Source of the DNA: Pseudomonas fulva NBRC 16637 = DSM 17717
Lineage (GTDB): Bacteria; Pseudomonadota; Gammaproteobacteria; Pseudomonadales; Pseudomonadaceae
NCBI RefSeq assembly: GCF_000730565.1
Contig: NZ_BBIQ01000020.1
Coordinates: forward strand, 31,115-95,114
Reading direction: 5' to 3'
DNA length: 64,000 bases
In this document: positions 33,098 to 41,962 of the stretch, one piece after another
How the letters are laid out: every line of letters starts with the position of its first letter
How positions within the stretch are numbered: the first letter of the stretch is position 1
Notes under the pieces: generated by a model
The model's input: only the letters and a program-made list of their open reading frames with translations
Databases searched by the model: none
Told to the model about the DNA's origin: nothing
Translations under genes and position numbers: made by a program

Positions 33098-34318
33098 ATG
33101 TCCGAGACTGAACCGCCGCTGTTGCGTCACCATCGCCCTTTTCTGGCGTTCTGGCTGGCACGGGTCTTCACCGCCAGCGGATTCCAGATGTTGACCGTGG
33201 CGATTGGCTGGCACCTGTATCAGCTGACCGGCAACGTGCTGGACCTGGGACTTGTCGGACTGGTGGAGTTCGCACCCCGTGTGCTGTTCATGCTGCACAC
33301 CGGCCATGTGGCAGACCGCTATGACCGGCGCAAGGTTGCCGCCCTGTGCCAATGCCTGCAAGGGCTGATCGCACTGGCCCTGGCGCTGGGCAGCGCCACG
33401 GATCAGGTCAGCCGCGAACTGATTTTCGTGCTGGCGTTTCTGCTCGGCGCCACCCGTTCGTTCGAGATGCCGGCGACCCAGGCGCTGCTGCCCAACGTCG
33501 TGCCCGCGGGCCTGTTTCCACGGGCGGTCGCCGCGTCGGCCTCTGCGACCCAGTCGGCTACCATTGTGGCGCCCGCCGTGGGCGGCTTCCTGTACGCATT
33601 CGGCAGCGGCTGGGTCTACGGCCCGACCGTGGCGTTGTATGCCATAGCCTGTGTGCTGACCCTGAGCCTGCAGGCGCGAGGACAAGTCGTTCAACGGGGC
33701 CGTGCCACCGTCGAGTCGCTGCTGGCCGGCATTCGTTTCATTCGCAGCCGGCCGGATATCCTGGGCGCCATCTCGCTGGACCTGTTCGCCGTGCTGCTGG
33801 GCGGGGCCACAGCGCTGCTGCCGGTATTTGCCAAGGACATCCTGCTGACAGGGCCGCTGGGGCTCGGGCTGCTGCGTTCGGCGCCCGCAGTAGGCGCGTT
33901 GCTGATGTCGGTGTGGTTGGCGCGCTTTCCCTTCGAGCGCAAGGTGGGCCGAACCATGTTCACGGCGGTGGGCGTCTTTGGCGTGGCCACTATCGCGTTC
34001 GGCCTGTCCACATCCTTCTGGTTTTCCCTGGCGGTCCTTGTGGTACTGGGCGCTGCTGACATGATCAGCATGGTCATTCGAGGCGCTTTCGTGCAGTTGC
34101 ATACCCCGGACGAAATGCGCGGGCGCGTCAGCGCCGTCAACGGGCTGTTCATCGGTGCCTCCAATCAGCTCGGCGAATTCGAATCGGGGGTCACCGCGCA
34201 CTGGTTTGGTACGGTGCCAGCCGTCGTCATGGGTGGGGTGGGCACCTTGGTGGTGACGGGAGTGTGGATAAAACTGTTCCCCACGTTGGCCAACCGGGAC
34301 CGTTTGCACGAAGACTGA
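33098..34318 (+). CDS. MFS transporter (EntS-like exporter family)
   Basis: A 406-residue major facilitator with 12 predicted helices. The loop 2-3 motif is HVADRYDRRKVAA (GxxaDRxxRR type), and RGAFVQLHTPDEMRGRVSAVNGLF before helix 11 is typical of the EntS/MFS-3 exporter group. Members export siderophores or small drugs. No siderophore genes are adjacent, so the substrate is unassigned. The start is preceded by GAGGTCACAGGT. It is transcribed divergently from cioA. Confidence 0.87.
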   Translation: MSETEPPLLRHHRPFLAFWLARVFTASGFQMLTVAIGWHLYQLTGNVLDLGLVGLVEFAPRVLFMLHTGHVADRYDRRKVAALCQCLQGLIALALALGSATDQVSRELIFVLAFLLGATRSFEMPATQALLPNVVPAGLFPRAVAASASATQSATIVAPAVGGFLYAFGSGWVYGPTVALYAIACVLTLSLQARGQVVQRGRATVESLLAGIRFIRSRPDILGAISLDLFAVLLGGATALLPVFAKDILLTGPLGLGLLRSAPAVGALLMSVWLARFPFERKVGRTMFTAVGVFGVATIAFGLSTSFWFSLAVLVVLGAADMISMVIRGAFVQLHTPDEMRGRVSAVNGLFIGASNQLGEFESGVTAHWFGTVPAVVMGGVGTLVVTGVWIKLFPTLANRDRLHED

Positions 34319-34519
34319 AAGGCCGCCCCAGCGGCCCTGTACGCCAGGCGTACCGGGCGCGGCCAGCCTATTCCCAGACGGCCATAGGCCCCTGCCCGGC
34401 ATGCTGGTATGATGCGCGGCTTTTTTCTGCCCCATAGAAATCACGGCAGCCGGTACGGTCTGTGCTTTGCTGATGGGGTCGACATATTCATGGCGCCGGG
34501 GGCGCCTCGGGGAGCGGGC

Positions 34520-35815
34520 ATGCTGGAAAGGCTGTTTCAACTAAAAGCACACAACACCAATGTGCGCACCGAGATACTGGCGGGCGTCACCACCTTCCTG
34601 GCCATGGCCTACATTCTCTTCGTCAACCCGAGCATCCTCGGCGAGACGGGCATGGACAAGGGTGCGCTGTTCGTCGCCACCTGCCTGGCGGCGGCCATTG
34701 GCTCGACCACCATGGGCCTGATCGCCAACTACCCGATCGCCTTGGCGCCGGGCATGGGCCTGAACGCGTTCTTCACCTACACCGTGGTGCTGCACATGGG
34801 GCACACCTGGCAAGTGGCCCTGGGTGCGGTATTCCTGTCGGCGGTGATGTTCTTCCTGCTGTCGATCTTCCGAATCCGGGAATGGATCGTGAACAGCATT
34901 CCCCTGCCCCTGCGCTCGGCCATTGCTGCGGGCATCGGACTGTTCCTAGCGCTGATCGCGCTGCACAATGCGGGCATCGTCGTCGATAACCCTGCAACCC
35001 TAGTGGGCATGGGCGACTTGCGTCAGCCGGCACCGATTCTGGCCACACTGGGCTTCTTCCTGATCGTTGGCCTGGAAGCGTTGAAGGTGCGCGGCGCCGT
35101 GTTGATCGGCATCCTGGCCGTGACCGTGGCAGCCATTGCCATGGGCGTCACGCCCTTCGGGGGCATCGTGTCCATGCCGCCTTCGCTGGCGCCGACCTTC
35201 CTGCAACTGGACATCGCCGGCGCGCTGGACGTGGGCCTGGTGAGCGTCATCTTCGCCTTCCTGTTCGTCGACCTGTTCGACAACTCCGGCACCCTGATCG
35301 GCGTGGCCAAACGTGCAGGGCTGATGGGCAAGGATGGCCACATGCCGAAGATGGGCCGTGCCCTGATTGCCGACAGCACCGCCGCCATGGCCGGCTCGCT
35401 GCTGGGCACCTCGACCACCACCAGCTATATCGAGTCGGCGGCTGGCGTGAGCGCCGGGGGGCGTACGGGCCTTACGGCCATCGTGGTCGCCGTGCTGTTC
35501 CTGCTGGCCCTGTTCTTCGCACCGCTGGCTGGCAGCGTACCGGCCTTCGCCACCGCGCCGGCGTTGCTGTTCGTCGCCGTGCTGATGGCCTCGGGCCTGG
35601 CGGAAATCAATTGGGACGACGTCACCGAAGCAGCCCCAGTGGTGGTCACCGCGTTGGCCATGCCGCTGACCTATTCGATCGCCAACGGCATTGCCTTCGG
35701 CTTCATTGCCTGGACCGCCGTGAAACTCATTTCCGGGCGTCGCCATGACCTGAACGCGGCCCTGGTGATTCTTTCCATCCTGTTCGTCATCAAACTGGGT
35801 TGGTTCAACGCATGA
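34520..35815 (+). CDS. AzgA-type adenine/guanine/hypoxanthine permease
   Basis: A 431-residue NCS2 transporter of the AzgA/GhxP branch. The opening LFQLKAHNTNVRTEILAGVTTFLAMAYILFVNPSIL and the middle LFVDLFDNSGTLIGVAKRAG and GTSTTTSYIESAAGVSAGGRTGL are diagnostic. It takes up adenine, guanine or hypoxanthine with protons. The frame is open to 34409; ATG 34520 with GGAGCGGGC upstream is preferred. Its stop overlaps the trmA start (ATGA), so the two are coupled. I find no purine riboswitch upstream. Confidence 0.92.
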   Translation: MLERLFQLKAHNTNVRTEILAGVTTFLAMAYILFVNPSILGETGMDKGALFVATCLAAAIGSTTMGLIANYPIALAPGMGLNAFFTYTVVLHMGHTWQVALGAVFLSAVMFFLLSIFRIREWIVNSIPLPLRSAIAAGIGLFLALIALHNAGIVVDNPATLVGMGDLRQPAPILATLGFFLIVGLEALKVRGAVLIGILAVTVAAIAMGVTPFGGIVSMPPSLAPTFLQLDIAGALDVGLVSVIFAFLFVDLFDNSGTLIGVAKRAGLMGKDGHMPKMGRALIADSTAAMAGSLLGTSTTTSYIESAAGVSAGGRTGLTAIVVAVLFLLALFFAPLAGSVPAFATAPALLFVAVLMASGLAEINWDDVTEAAPVVVTALAMPLTYSIANGIAFGFIAWTAVKLISGRRHDLNAALVILSILFVIKLGWFNA

Positions 35816-36897
35816 GTGCTGCATTCGACCCTAGCGCCTATGACGCGCAACTGCAGGATAAGACCGCCCGCCTGCGCGAGCTGCTCGCACCTTTCGGTGC
35901 GCCGGAGCCCGCCGTCTTCGACTCGCCGCGCGCGCACTATCGCCTGCGTGCGGAATTCCGCCTCTGGCGCGAGGACGGCCAGCGCCACTATGCGATGTTC
36001 GCCCCGGGCGAGAAGCACAAGGCTATCCTGATCGACGACTTCCCGATTGCCAGCCAGCGCATCAACGACCTGATGCCGCGCCTGAAGGCGGCCTGGCAGG
36101 CCAGCGAGGCTTTGAGCAATCGCCTGTTCCAGGTGGAATTCCTCACCACCCTGGCGGGTGATGCGATGGTCACGCTGTGCTACCACCGCCCACTGGACGA
36201 AGCGTGGGAAGTGGCCGCGCGGCAACTGGCCCAAGATCTGGGCGTGAGCCTGATCGGCCGCTCCAAGGGCAAGCGCCTGGTCATCGGTCGTGACTATGCG
36301 GTTGAAAAGCTCGACGTGGCCGGCCGTGTGTTCAGCTATCGCCAGCCTGAAGGCGCATTCACCCAGCCCAACGGCGCCGTGAACCAGAAGATGCTGAGCT
36401 GGGCCTTCGAGGCCATGGGCGATCGCGATGACGACCTGCTGGAACTGTACTGCGGCAACGGCAACTTCACCTTGCCGCTGGCCACCCGCGTGCGCCAGGT
36501 GCTGGCTACCGAGATCAGCAAGACCTCGGTCAACGCCGCACTGAGCAACCTGGCCGAGAACGCTGTGGATAACGTGCGCCTGGTGCGCTTGTCGGCTGAA
36601 GAGCTGACCCAGGCGCTGAACGAAGTGCGCCCTTTCCGCCGCCTCGAAGGCATCGATCTGAAAAGCTACGCATTCGGCACGGTCTTCGTTGATCCGCCGC
36701 GCGCCGGCATGGACCCGGACACCTGCGAGCTGACCCGACGTTTCGAGCGGATCCTGTACATTTCGTGCAACCCGGAAACACTCGCGGCGAACATTGCCCA
36801 GCTCCACGACACCCACCGGATCGAACGCTGCGCGTTGTTCGATCAATTCCCCTACACCCACCACATGGAAAGCGGTGTGCTGCTGGTGCGGCGCTGA
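35812..36897 (+). CDS. trmA: tRNA (uracil-54 C5) methyltransferase
   Basis: A 361-residue TrmA, which makes ribothymidine at position 54 of tRNAs. It has the N-terminal RNA-binding lobe (HYRLRAEFRLWRE), SAM motif LLELYCGNGNFTLPLA, FVDPPRAGMD and the catalytic Cys in YISCNPETLAANI, followed by the general-base Glu near the end (THHMESGVLL). Length is typical. The start is fixed by the ATGA overlap with the upstream purine permease gene. Confidence 0.96.
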   Translation: MSAAFDPSAYDAQLQDKTARLRELLAPFGAPEPAVFDSPRAHYRLRAEFRLWREDGQRHYAMFAPGEKHKAILIDDFPIASQRINDLMPRLKAAWQASEALSNRLFQVEFLTTLAGDAMVTLCYHRPLDEAWEVAARQLAQDLGVSLIGRSKGKRLVIGRDYAVEKLDVAGRVFSYRQPEGAFTQPNGAVNQKMLSWAFEAMGDRDDDLLELYCGNGNFTLPLATRVRQVLATEISKTSVNAALSNLAENAVDNVRLVRLSAEELTQALNEVRPFRRLEGIDLKSYAFGTVFVDPPRAGMDPDTCELTRRFERILYISCNPETLAANIAQLHDTHRIERCALFDQFPYTHHMESGVLLVRR

Positions 36898-37045
36898 GCC
36901 TGGACCCTGTGCAGGCCGGGGACGATGAAATTGAATTCAGGCGCCCCGGCCATCTCCAATGCGCTAGACAGCCGCAGGTGCCCTGACACCTGAGGCTGTG
37001 TTGAACTAATATTTGTCTTCTTGTTTCACGCTCTGGAGAGCACTC

Positions 37046-37927
37046 ATGGAATGGCGAAAAGGCCGGCGTAGCGACAATGTGGTCGATGCACGGGGCGCAG
37101 GTGGCGGTGGCGGTGGTATGCGCTTTGGCGGTGGCAAAGGACTGGGACTTGGCGCCATCTTGCTGATTGTCGGGATCGGCTGGCTGACGGGCCAGGACCC
37201 TTTGCAGATCCTTGGTCAATTGACCGGCCAGATGCAGCAGCAAGCGCCTGCCGTGACCGATGGCAAGGCGCCTCCGGCCAATGACCAGCAGGCGGAATTC
37301 GTCGCCTCCGTATTGGGCGACACCGAAGACACCTGGCAAGCATTGTTCGCCCAGTCCGGCAAACAGTACAAGGACCCCAAGCTGGTGCTGTTCAACGGTC
37401 AGGTGAATTCTGCCTGCGGCTTTGCCACAGCGGCGGTCGGGCCGTTCTACTGCCCGGCGGATCAGCAGGTGTACCTGGACATGTCGTTCTTCCGAGAAAT
37501 GGAAACACGCTTCTCGGCTGCTGGCGACTTCGCCCAGGCGTACGTGATCGCCCATGAAATCGGCCACCATGTGCAGACGCTGCTTGGCGTGTCGGCCAAG
37601 GTGGACGCGGCACGGCGTAGCGGCCAGCGCATGGAAGGCAGCAATGGCCTACTGGTGCGCCAGGAACTGCAAGCCGACTGCTTTGCTGGCGTGTGGGCCT
37701 ACCAGGCACAGAAACGCCTGAACTGGTTGGAACCTGGCGATGTGGAGGAAGCGCTCAATGCCGCCAACGCCATCGGTGACGACCGACTGCAGCAGCAGGG
37801 TCAAGGGCGCGTGGTGCCGGACTCGTTCACCCATGGCACCTCGGCCCAACGCGTGCGCTGGTTCAAGGCCGGGTTCGCCGAAGGCGACGTCGACAGCTGC
37901 GACACCTTCAGCGCGCGTACTCTCTGA
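37046..37927 (+). CDS. YpfJ-family zinc metallopeptidase
   Basis: A 293-residue membrane-anchored protein of the neutral zinc metallopeptidase family. A Gly-rich N-terminal stretch (DARGAGGGGGGMRFGGGKGLG) precedes one membrane helix (AILLIVGIGWLTG). The zinc site is AHEIGHHVQ near residue 170, with a downstream Glu in RQELQADCFAGVWA. Substrate and role are unknown. The ATG at 37046 has CTGGAGAG upstream. Confidence 0.87.
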   Translation: MEWRKGRRSDNVVDARGAGGGGGGMRFGGGKGLGLGAILLIVGIGWLTGQDPLQILGQLTGQMQQQAPAVTDGKAPPANDQQAEFVASVLGDTEDTWQALFAQSGKQYKDPKLVLFNGQVNSACGFATAAVGPFYCPADQQVYLDMSFFREMETRFSAAGDFAQAYVIAHEIGHHVQTLLGVSAKVDAARRSGQRMEGSNGLLVRQELQADCFAGVWAYQAQKRLNWLEPGDVEEALNAANAIGDDRLQQQGQGRVVPDSFTHGTSAQRVRWFKAGFAEGDVDSCDTFSARTL

Positions 37928-37979
37928 AGGTGCTCAGCGTTGCGTCCTGATTGATTCGTCCATTGCAGCACCTGTGGTC

Positions 37980-38025
37980 GCTGAAACGCGCCGTATCGCC
38001 CCTACGGCTGAAAAAGCGTTTCAGC
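37980..38025. repeat. Two-tier inverted repeat upstream of mcpS
   Basis: GCTGAAACGC (37980-37989) pairs with GCGTTTCAGC (38016-38025), enclosing GCCGTA (37990-37995) paired with TACGGC (38003-38008). It lies after the metallopeptidase gene and its right arm overlaps the -35 of the predicted FliA promoter. Confidence 0.55.
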
Positions 38026-38046
38026 TTCCTCGCCAACGGCCGATAA
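38020..38046 (+). promoter_or_regulatory. FliA (sigma-28) promoter of mcpS
   Basis: TTCAGCTT (38020-38027), 11-base spacer, GCCGATAA (38039-38046). The -10 is a full match to the flagellar sigma-28 consensus; the -35 matches 5 of 8 bases of TAAAGTTT. This would tie chemoreceptor expression to the flagellar cascade. Confidence 0.7.
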
Positions 38047-38132
38047 CTCCAGCACGATTGAGCGGGCAGCCAGAATAACAACGCCTTGCGATCGGAGATC
38101 AAGAGAGCGAAAACAACTTCTGGAGTGCGTGC

Positions 38133-40052
38133 ATGAACAGCTGGTTTGCCAATATCAGCGTCAACCTCAAACTCGGCCTGGGCTTCGCCCTGGTGCTGAT
38201 CCTGACCGGCCTGCTGGCCTTGGTGGGCTGGACGAGCCTGGGCGGTCTCATCGACCGCAGCAACTGGATGAGCGACATCGGCCAGTTGAACAAGGACCTT
38301 ACCGACCTGCGTATTGCCCGCCTGCAATACATGATCGCCAACGGCGATGATGCCGCGGCTGCCAATACCCTGGCCAAGCTCGATACCTTCAGCAAGCAGC
38401 AGGCTTACCTGGAGCACACGTTCAAGAGCCCCGAAAACGTCAAGCTGCTGGGCGAACTGGGCGACATCATCAGTGCCTACAAGGTGTCGCTGTCCAAGAT
38501 GCGCCAGGGTTACGACGCCAGTCGTGCCGCACGCGCCGCCATGACCCGCGCCGGTAGCCAGGCCGACCAGGCCATGGAGGTCTTGAGCCAGGAAGTCATG
38601 GCTCGGCCCGAGGCCGACAGCGTGCGCCTTGCTCAGTACCAACTGATCAGCAAGGCCCGCCAGCAATTGATGCAGGTGCGCATCGATGTGCGCGGCTACA
38701 TCGCCGACAACACGGCGGACAATGAACAGGCGGCTCTGCGCCAGCTCGATGCGGCGCTGGCGGTGGTCGATAGCCTCAAGCGCGAGCTGTCCGGCCCGAG
38801 CGACCGGGTGCAACAGCTCGAGCGCGCAGTCACCGACTACCGTGAAGCTACGCGTCAATTCCGCGATGCCGTGGCCACCATTACCGGTGCTCGCGCCGAG
38901 ATGACGGTCCAGGGCGCGGACATCGTCAAGCACAGCGATGCGCTGTACAAGATCCAGCTGGAGCGTCGCGATGTCGAAAGCAGCCAGGCGCGCACCTTGC
39001 AGACCATCGCTACCCTCCTGGCGTTGCTGGTGGGTATCGTGGCCGCCGTCCTGATCACCCGGCAGATCACCCGGCCGTTGCAGGACACCTTGGCGGCGGT
39101 CGAGAAAATCGCCAGCGGCGACCTGACCCAACAGTTGCATGTCACCCGCCGCGACGAGTTGGGGGTGCTGCAGCAAGGCATTGCCCGCATGGGCACGACC
39201 CTGCGCGAGCTGATCGGCGGCATTCGCGATAGTGTGACCCAGATCGCCAGCGCTGCCGAGGAGCTGTCGGCCGTGACCGAACAGACCAGTGCCGGTGCCA
39301 ATAGCCAGAAAGTCGAGACCGACCAAGTGGCCACCGCAATGCATGAGATGGCCGCCACGGTTCAGGAGGTGGCACGCAATGCCGAACAGGCTTCGCAGGC
39401 GGCGACAGGTGCCGATGGCGAGGCGCGGGCCGGGGATCGGGTGGTGGGCGAGGCGATCAGCCAGATCGAGCGCCTGGCGCAGGACATGCACCGCTCCACC
39501 GAGGCCATGACTGCGTTGCAGCAGGAAAGCCAGAAGATCGGCAGCGTCATGGACGTGATCAAATCGGTGGCCGAGCAGACCAACCTGCTGGCCCTCAACG
39601 CGGCCATCGAGGCGGCACGTGCAGGCGAAGCCGGACGCGGTTTTGCCGTGGTGGCAGACGAAGTGCGCGGACTGGCTCAGCGCACGCAGAAGTCGACCGA
39701 GGAAATCGAGGAGCTGATCGCCAGCCTGCAGCACGGCACCCAGCAGGTAGCCAATGCCATGCAGGGCAGCCGCGCCTTGACCGACAGCAGTGTCGACCTG
39801 GCGCGCAAGGCCGGTGAGTCGCTGGAGAACATCACGGGCACCGTGTCGAGCATCCAGTCGATGAACCAGCAGATTGCCGCCGCAGCCGAGCAGCAGAGCG
39901 CGGTTGCCGAAGAGATCAGCCGCAGCATTCTGAATGTGCGTGATGTGTCGGAGCAGACGGCCTCGGCCAGCGACGAGACGGCGGCGTCGAGCGTTGAGCT
40001 GGCGCGCCTGGGGGGCGAGTTGCAGATGCTGGTCAGCCGGTTCCGCGTTTGA
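38133..40052 (+). CDS. mcpS: Methyl-accepting chemotaxis protein with HBM ligand domain (McpS type)
   Basis: A 639-residue transmembrane chemoreceptor. TM1 is at about residues 12-34; a large helical bimodular (HBM) periplasmic domain spans about 40-287; TM2 is at 290-311 (ATLLALLVGIVAAVLI); a HAMP domain follows, then a signalling domain with the hairpin tip EQTNLLALNAAIEAARAGEAGRGFAVVADEVR. Sequence and position match McpS of P. putida KT2440, which senses TCA-cycle acids such as malate, succinate and fumarate. No C-terminal CheR-tethering pentapeptide is present. A FliA-type promoter lies upstream. Confidence 0.92.
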   Translation: MNSWFANISVNLKLGLGFALVLILTGLLALVGWTSLGGLIDRSNWMSDIGQLNKDLTDLRIARLQYMIANGDDAAAANTLAKLDTFSKQQAYLEHTFKSPENVKLLGELGDIISAYKVSLSKMRQGYDASRAARAAMTRAGSQADQAMEVLSQEVMARPEADSVRLAQYQLISKARQQLMQVRIDVRGYIADNTADNEQAALRQLDAALAVVDSLKRELSGPSDRVQQLERAVTDYREATRQFRDAVATITGARAEMTVQGADIVKHSDALYKIQLERRDVESSQARTLQTIATLLALLVGIVAAVLITRQITRPLQDTLAAVEKIASGDLTQQLHVTRRDELGVLQQGIARMGTTLRELIGGIRDSVTQIASAAEELSAVTEQTSAGANSQKVETDQVATAMHEMAATVQEVARNAEQASQAATGADGEARAGDRVVGEAISQIERLAQDMHRSTEAMTALQQESQKIGSVMDVIKSVAEQTNLLALNAAIEAARAGEAGRGFAVVADEVRGLAQRTQKSTEEIEELIASLQHGTQQVANAMQGSRALTDSSVDLARKAGESLENITGTVSSIQSMNQQIAAAAEQQSAVAEEISRSILNVRDVSEQTASASDETAASSVELARLGGELQMLVSRFRV

Positions 40053-40085
40053 CCTGAGGCAGTGGGTTGGGCGGGGTGGCCCGTA

Positions 40086-40112
40086 GCAGAGGCCGCACAA
40101 CGGCCTCTGCTG
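40086..40112 (+). terminator. Hairpin terminator after mcpS
   Basis: GCAGAGGCCG (40086-40095), loop CACAA, CGGCCTCTGC (40101-40110), then TGTT. The stem is strong and the U-run poor. It lies between convergent mcpS and ggt. Confidence 0.65.
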
Positions 40113-40184
40113 TTGCCGCAAGCCTCAGCCATTGGCTGAGTGCTCGCACTTCGGCGCGCCAGCAACCGGCGCGCCATCAGCCCT

Positions 40185-41852
40185 TCACTTCACCACCATC
40201 CCTACCCCACGGCCACGCGGGTCGGACGAGGTCTCAAGCGTCTGTCCGTTGACCCGAATGGCCTGGATGTCGCCCATCTCCCAGCCTTGGTCCTCCAGCA
40301 CGTAACCCATCTTTTTCAGATCAGCAGCCACCTGCCCGGTTAGCGGCGCATAGCTGTCGAAATAGATCGTGTCCTTGGGCAGCAACTGGTGGTGGACCCG
40401 CTGCGCAGCCACTGCCTTGTCCAGCGGCATGCCGTAGTCATACAGGTTGTTCATCACCTGGAAGATCGAGGTGAAAATGCGCGACCCACCCGGTGTGCCG
40501 ATCACCAGCTCCACTTTGCCGTCACGGGTCATGAGGCTGGGGCTCATGGAAGACAGCATGCGCTTGCCCGGCTCGATGGCATTGGCATCGCCACCGATCA
40601 CGCCGAACGCATTGGCGGCACCCGGCTTGGCGCTGAAGTCGTCCATCTCGTCATTGAGCAGGAACCCGGCACCTTTGACCACCACGCCACTGCCGTAGTC
40701 GAGGTTGAGCGTGTAGGTGTTGCTGACCGCATTGCCGGCCTTGTCGACGATGGAAAAATGCGTGGTCTGGTGCGGCTCCAGCCCGGGCTTGACCTGATCG
40801 GTAGCGGAAATGGCCTTGGGATTGACCTGAGCCGCACGCTTGGCCAGGTAATCCTTGGCCACCAACTGATCCACGGGCACTTTTGTGAAAGCCGGGTCAC
40901 CGAGGTAGTCGGCCCGGTCGGCGAAAACGCGTTTTTCAATCTCGGCCAACAGGTGGATGTACTGCGCAGAGTTGTGCGCCACACCCTTGAAATCGGCGGC
41001 ACGGTCCTCCTTGATGCCCAGCAGCTGGGCCAGGGCAACGCCACCGGAACTGGGCGGGGGCGCGGTGTACACGACATTGCCGCGCCAGCTGACGGCCATG
41101 GGCTCACGCCACACGGCCTTGTAGTCCTTGAGGTCCTGCTTGGTGATCAGCCCCTTGTCGGCCTGCATCTGCGCCACCAGCAGGTCGGCGGTCTTGCCCT
41201 GGTAGAACTCGCTCACGCCCTTGTCGGCGATGCGCTCGAGGGTCTGGGCCATCTCGGGTTGCTTGAACAGCTCGCCCACCTTCATGCTGCCGAAGTAGTC
41301 GTTGAAGTTGGTGGCGGTCTTGAACATGCCTTGGGCATCGTTGCGGTACTGATACTGCTTGTCGGCGACCTTGAAGCCGTTTTTGGCGTAGCCGATGGCC
41401 GGTGTCAGCAGCTCGCTCCACGGTAGCTTGCCGAACTTGCGATGGGCCTCCCACAAGCCCATCACCGTGCCTGGCACGCCTGCAGCACGGGCACCCACCA
41501 GGCTCAGGTTCTCGATCACTTCGCCTTTGTCATCCAGGTACATGTTGCGCGTGGCCGCCTTGGGCGCCACTTCACGGTAGTCAAGGAAGTAGGGCTTGCC
41601 GTCCACGAACAACGTCATGAAGCCCCCACCGCCAATGTTGCCGGCTTCGGGGTAAGTCACTGCCAGCGTGAATGCGGTGGCTACCGCGGCATCGACCGCG
41701 TTGCCGCCTTTTTTCAGGATATCGGCGGCTACCTGGGCGCCGTACTGATCAGGCGCGGCGACAGCCCCGCCCTCCAGGGCAACGGCGTACACCGATGAGC
41801 TGCCCAACAGCGCGGCTGCCAGAGCCAGGTACTGGAAAGGGACGCTACGCAT
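40185..41852 (-). CDS. ggt: Gamma-glutamyltransferase
   Basis: A 555-residue periplasmic gamma-glutamyltranspeptidase precursor that hydrolyses or transfers the gamma-glutamyl group of glutathione and related peptides. A signal peptide (FQYLALAAALLGSSSVYA) is followed by GGNAVDAAVATAFTLAVTYPEAGNIGGGGF. Self-cleavage should occur before the nucleophile Thr363 in HQTTHFSIVD; MLSSMSPSLM and GTPGGSRI complete the active site. The frame runs to 41900, but ATG 41852 begins the signal peptide. It is monocistronic. Confidence 0.95.
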   Translation of the reverse strand: MRSVPFQYLALAAALLGSSSVYAVALEGGAVAAPDQYGAQVAADILKKGGNAVDAAVATAFTLAVTYPEAGNIGGGGFMTLFVDGKPYFLDYREVAPKAATRNMYLDDKGEVIENLSLVGARAAGVPGTVMGLWEAHRKFGKLPWSELLTPAIGYAKNGFKVADKQYQYRNDAQGMFKTATNFNDYFGSMKVGELFKQPEMAQTLERIADKGVSEFYQGKTADLLVAQMQADKGLITKQDLKDYKAVWREPMAVSWRGNVVYTAPPPSSGGVALAQLLGIKEDRAADFKGVAHNSAQYIHLLAEIEKRVFADRADYLGDPAFTKVPVDQLVAKDYLAKRAAQVNPKAISATDQVKPGLEPHQTTHFSIVDKAGNAVSNTYTLNLDYGSGVVVKGAGFLLNDEMDDFSAKPGAANAFGVIGGDANAIEPGKRMLSSMSPSLMTRDGKVELVIGTPGGSRIFTSIFQVMNNLYDYGMPLDKAVAAQRVHHQLLPKDTIYFDSYAPLTGQVAADLKKMGYVLEDQGWEMGDIQAIRVNGQTLETSSDPRGRGVGMVVK

Positions 41853-41962
41853 GACACATTCCTTGGGTGTTGTTCTTGTGGGACCGTCAGTAAGACCCAA
41901 GCGTCAAGCCTGTGCAATCTCATCGTCCATGACGCGCCGCCCCTAGGCAGCAGATGTCGCGT

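Noticed and set aside
34319..34519. Possible purine riboswitch before the AzgA-type permease
   Set aside because: No match to the conserved three-way-junction core; only a weak GGCCGC hairpin at 34321-34336 without a U-run was seen.
33035..34540. 501-codon frame on the - strand opposite the MFS gene
   Set aside because: Antisense to a well-supported transporter and of abnormal composition (Gln, Gly and His rich).
37908..40121. 737-codon frame on the - strand opposite mcpS
   Set aside because: Mirror of the chemoreceptor coding frame; the translation is repetitive in Leu, Gly and Ala with no recognisable fold.
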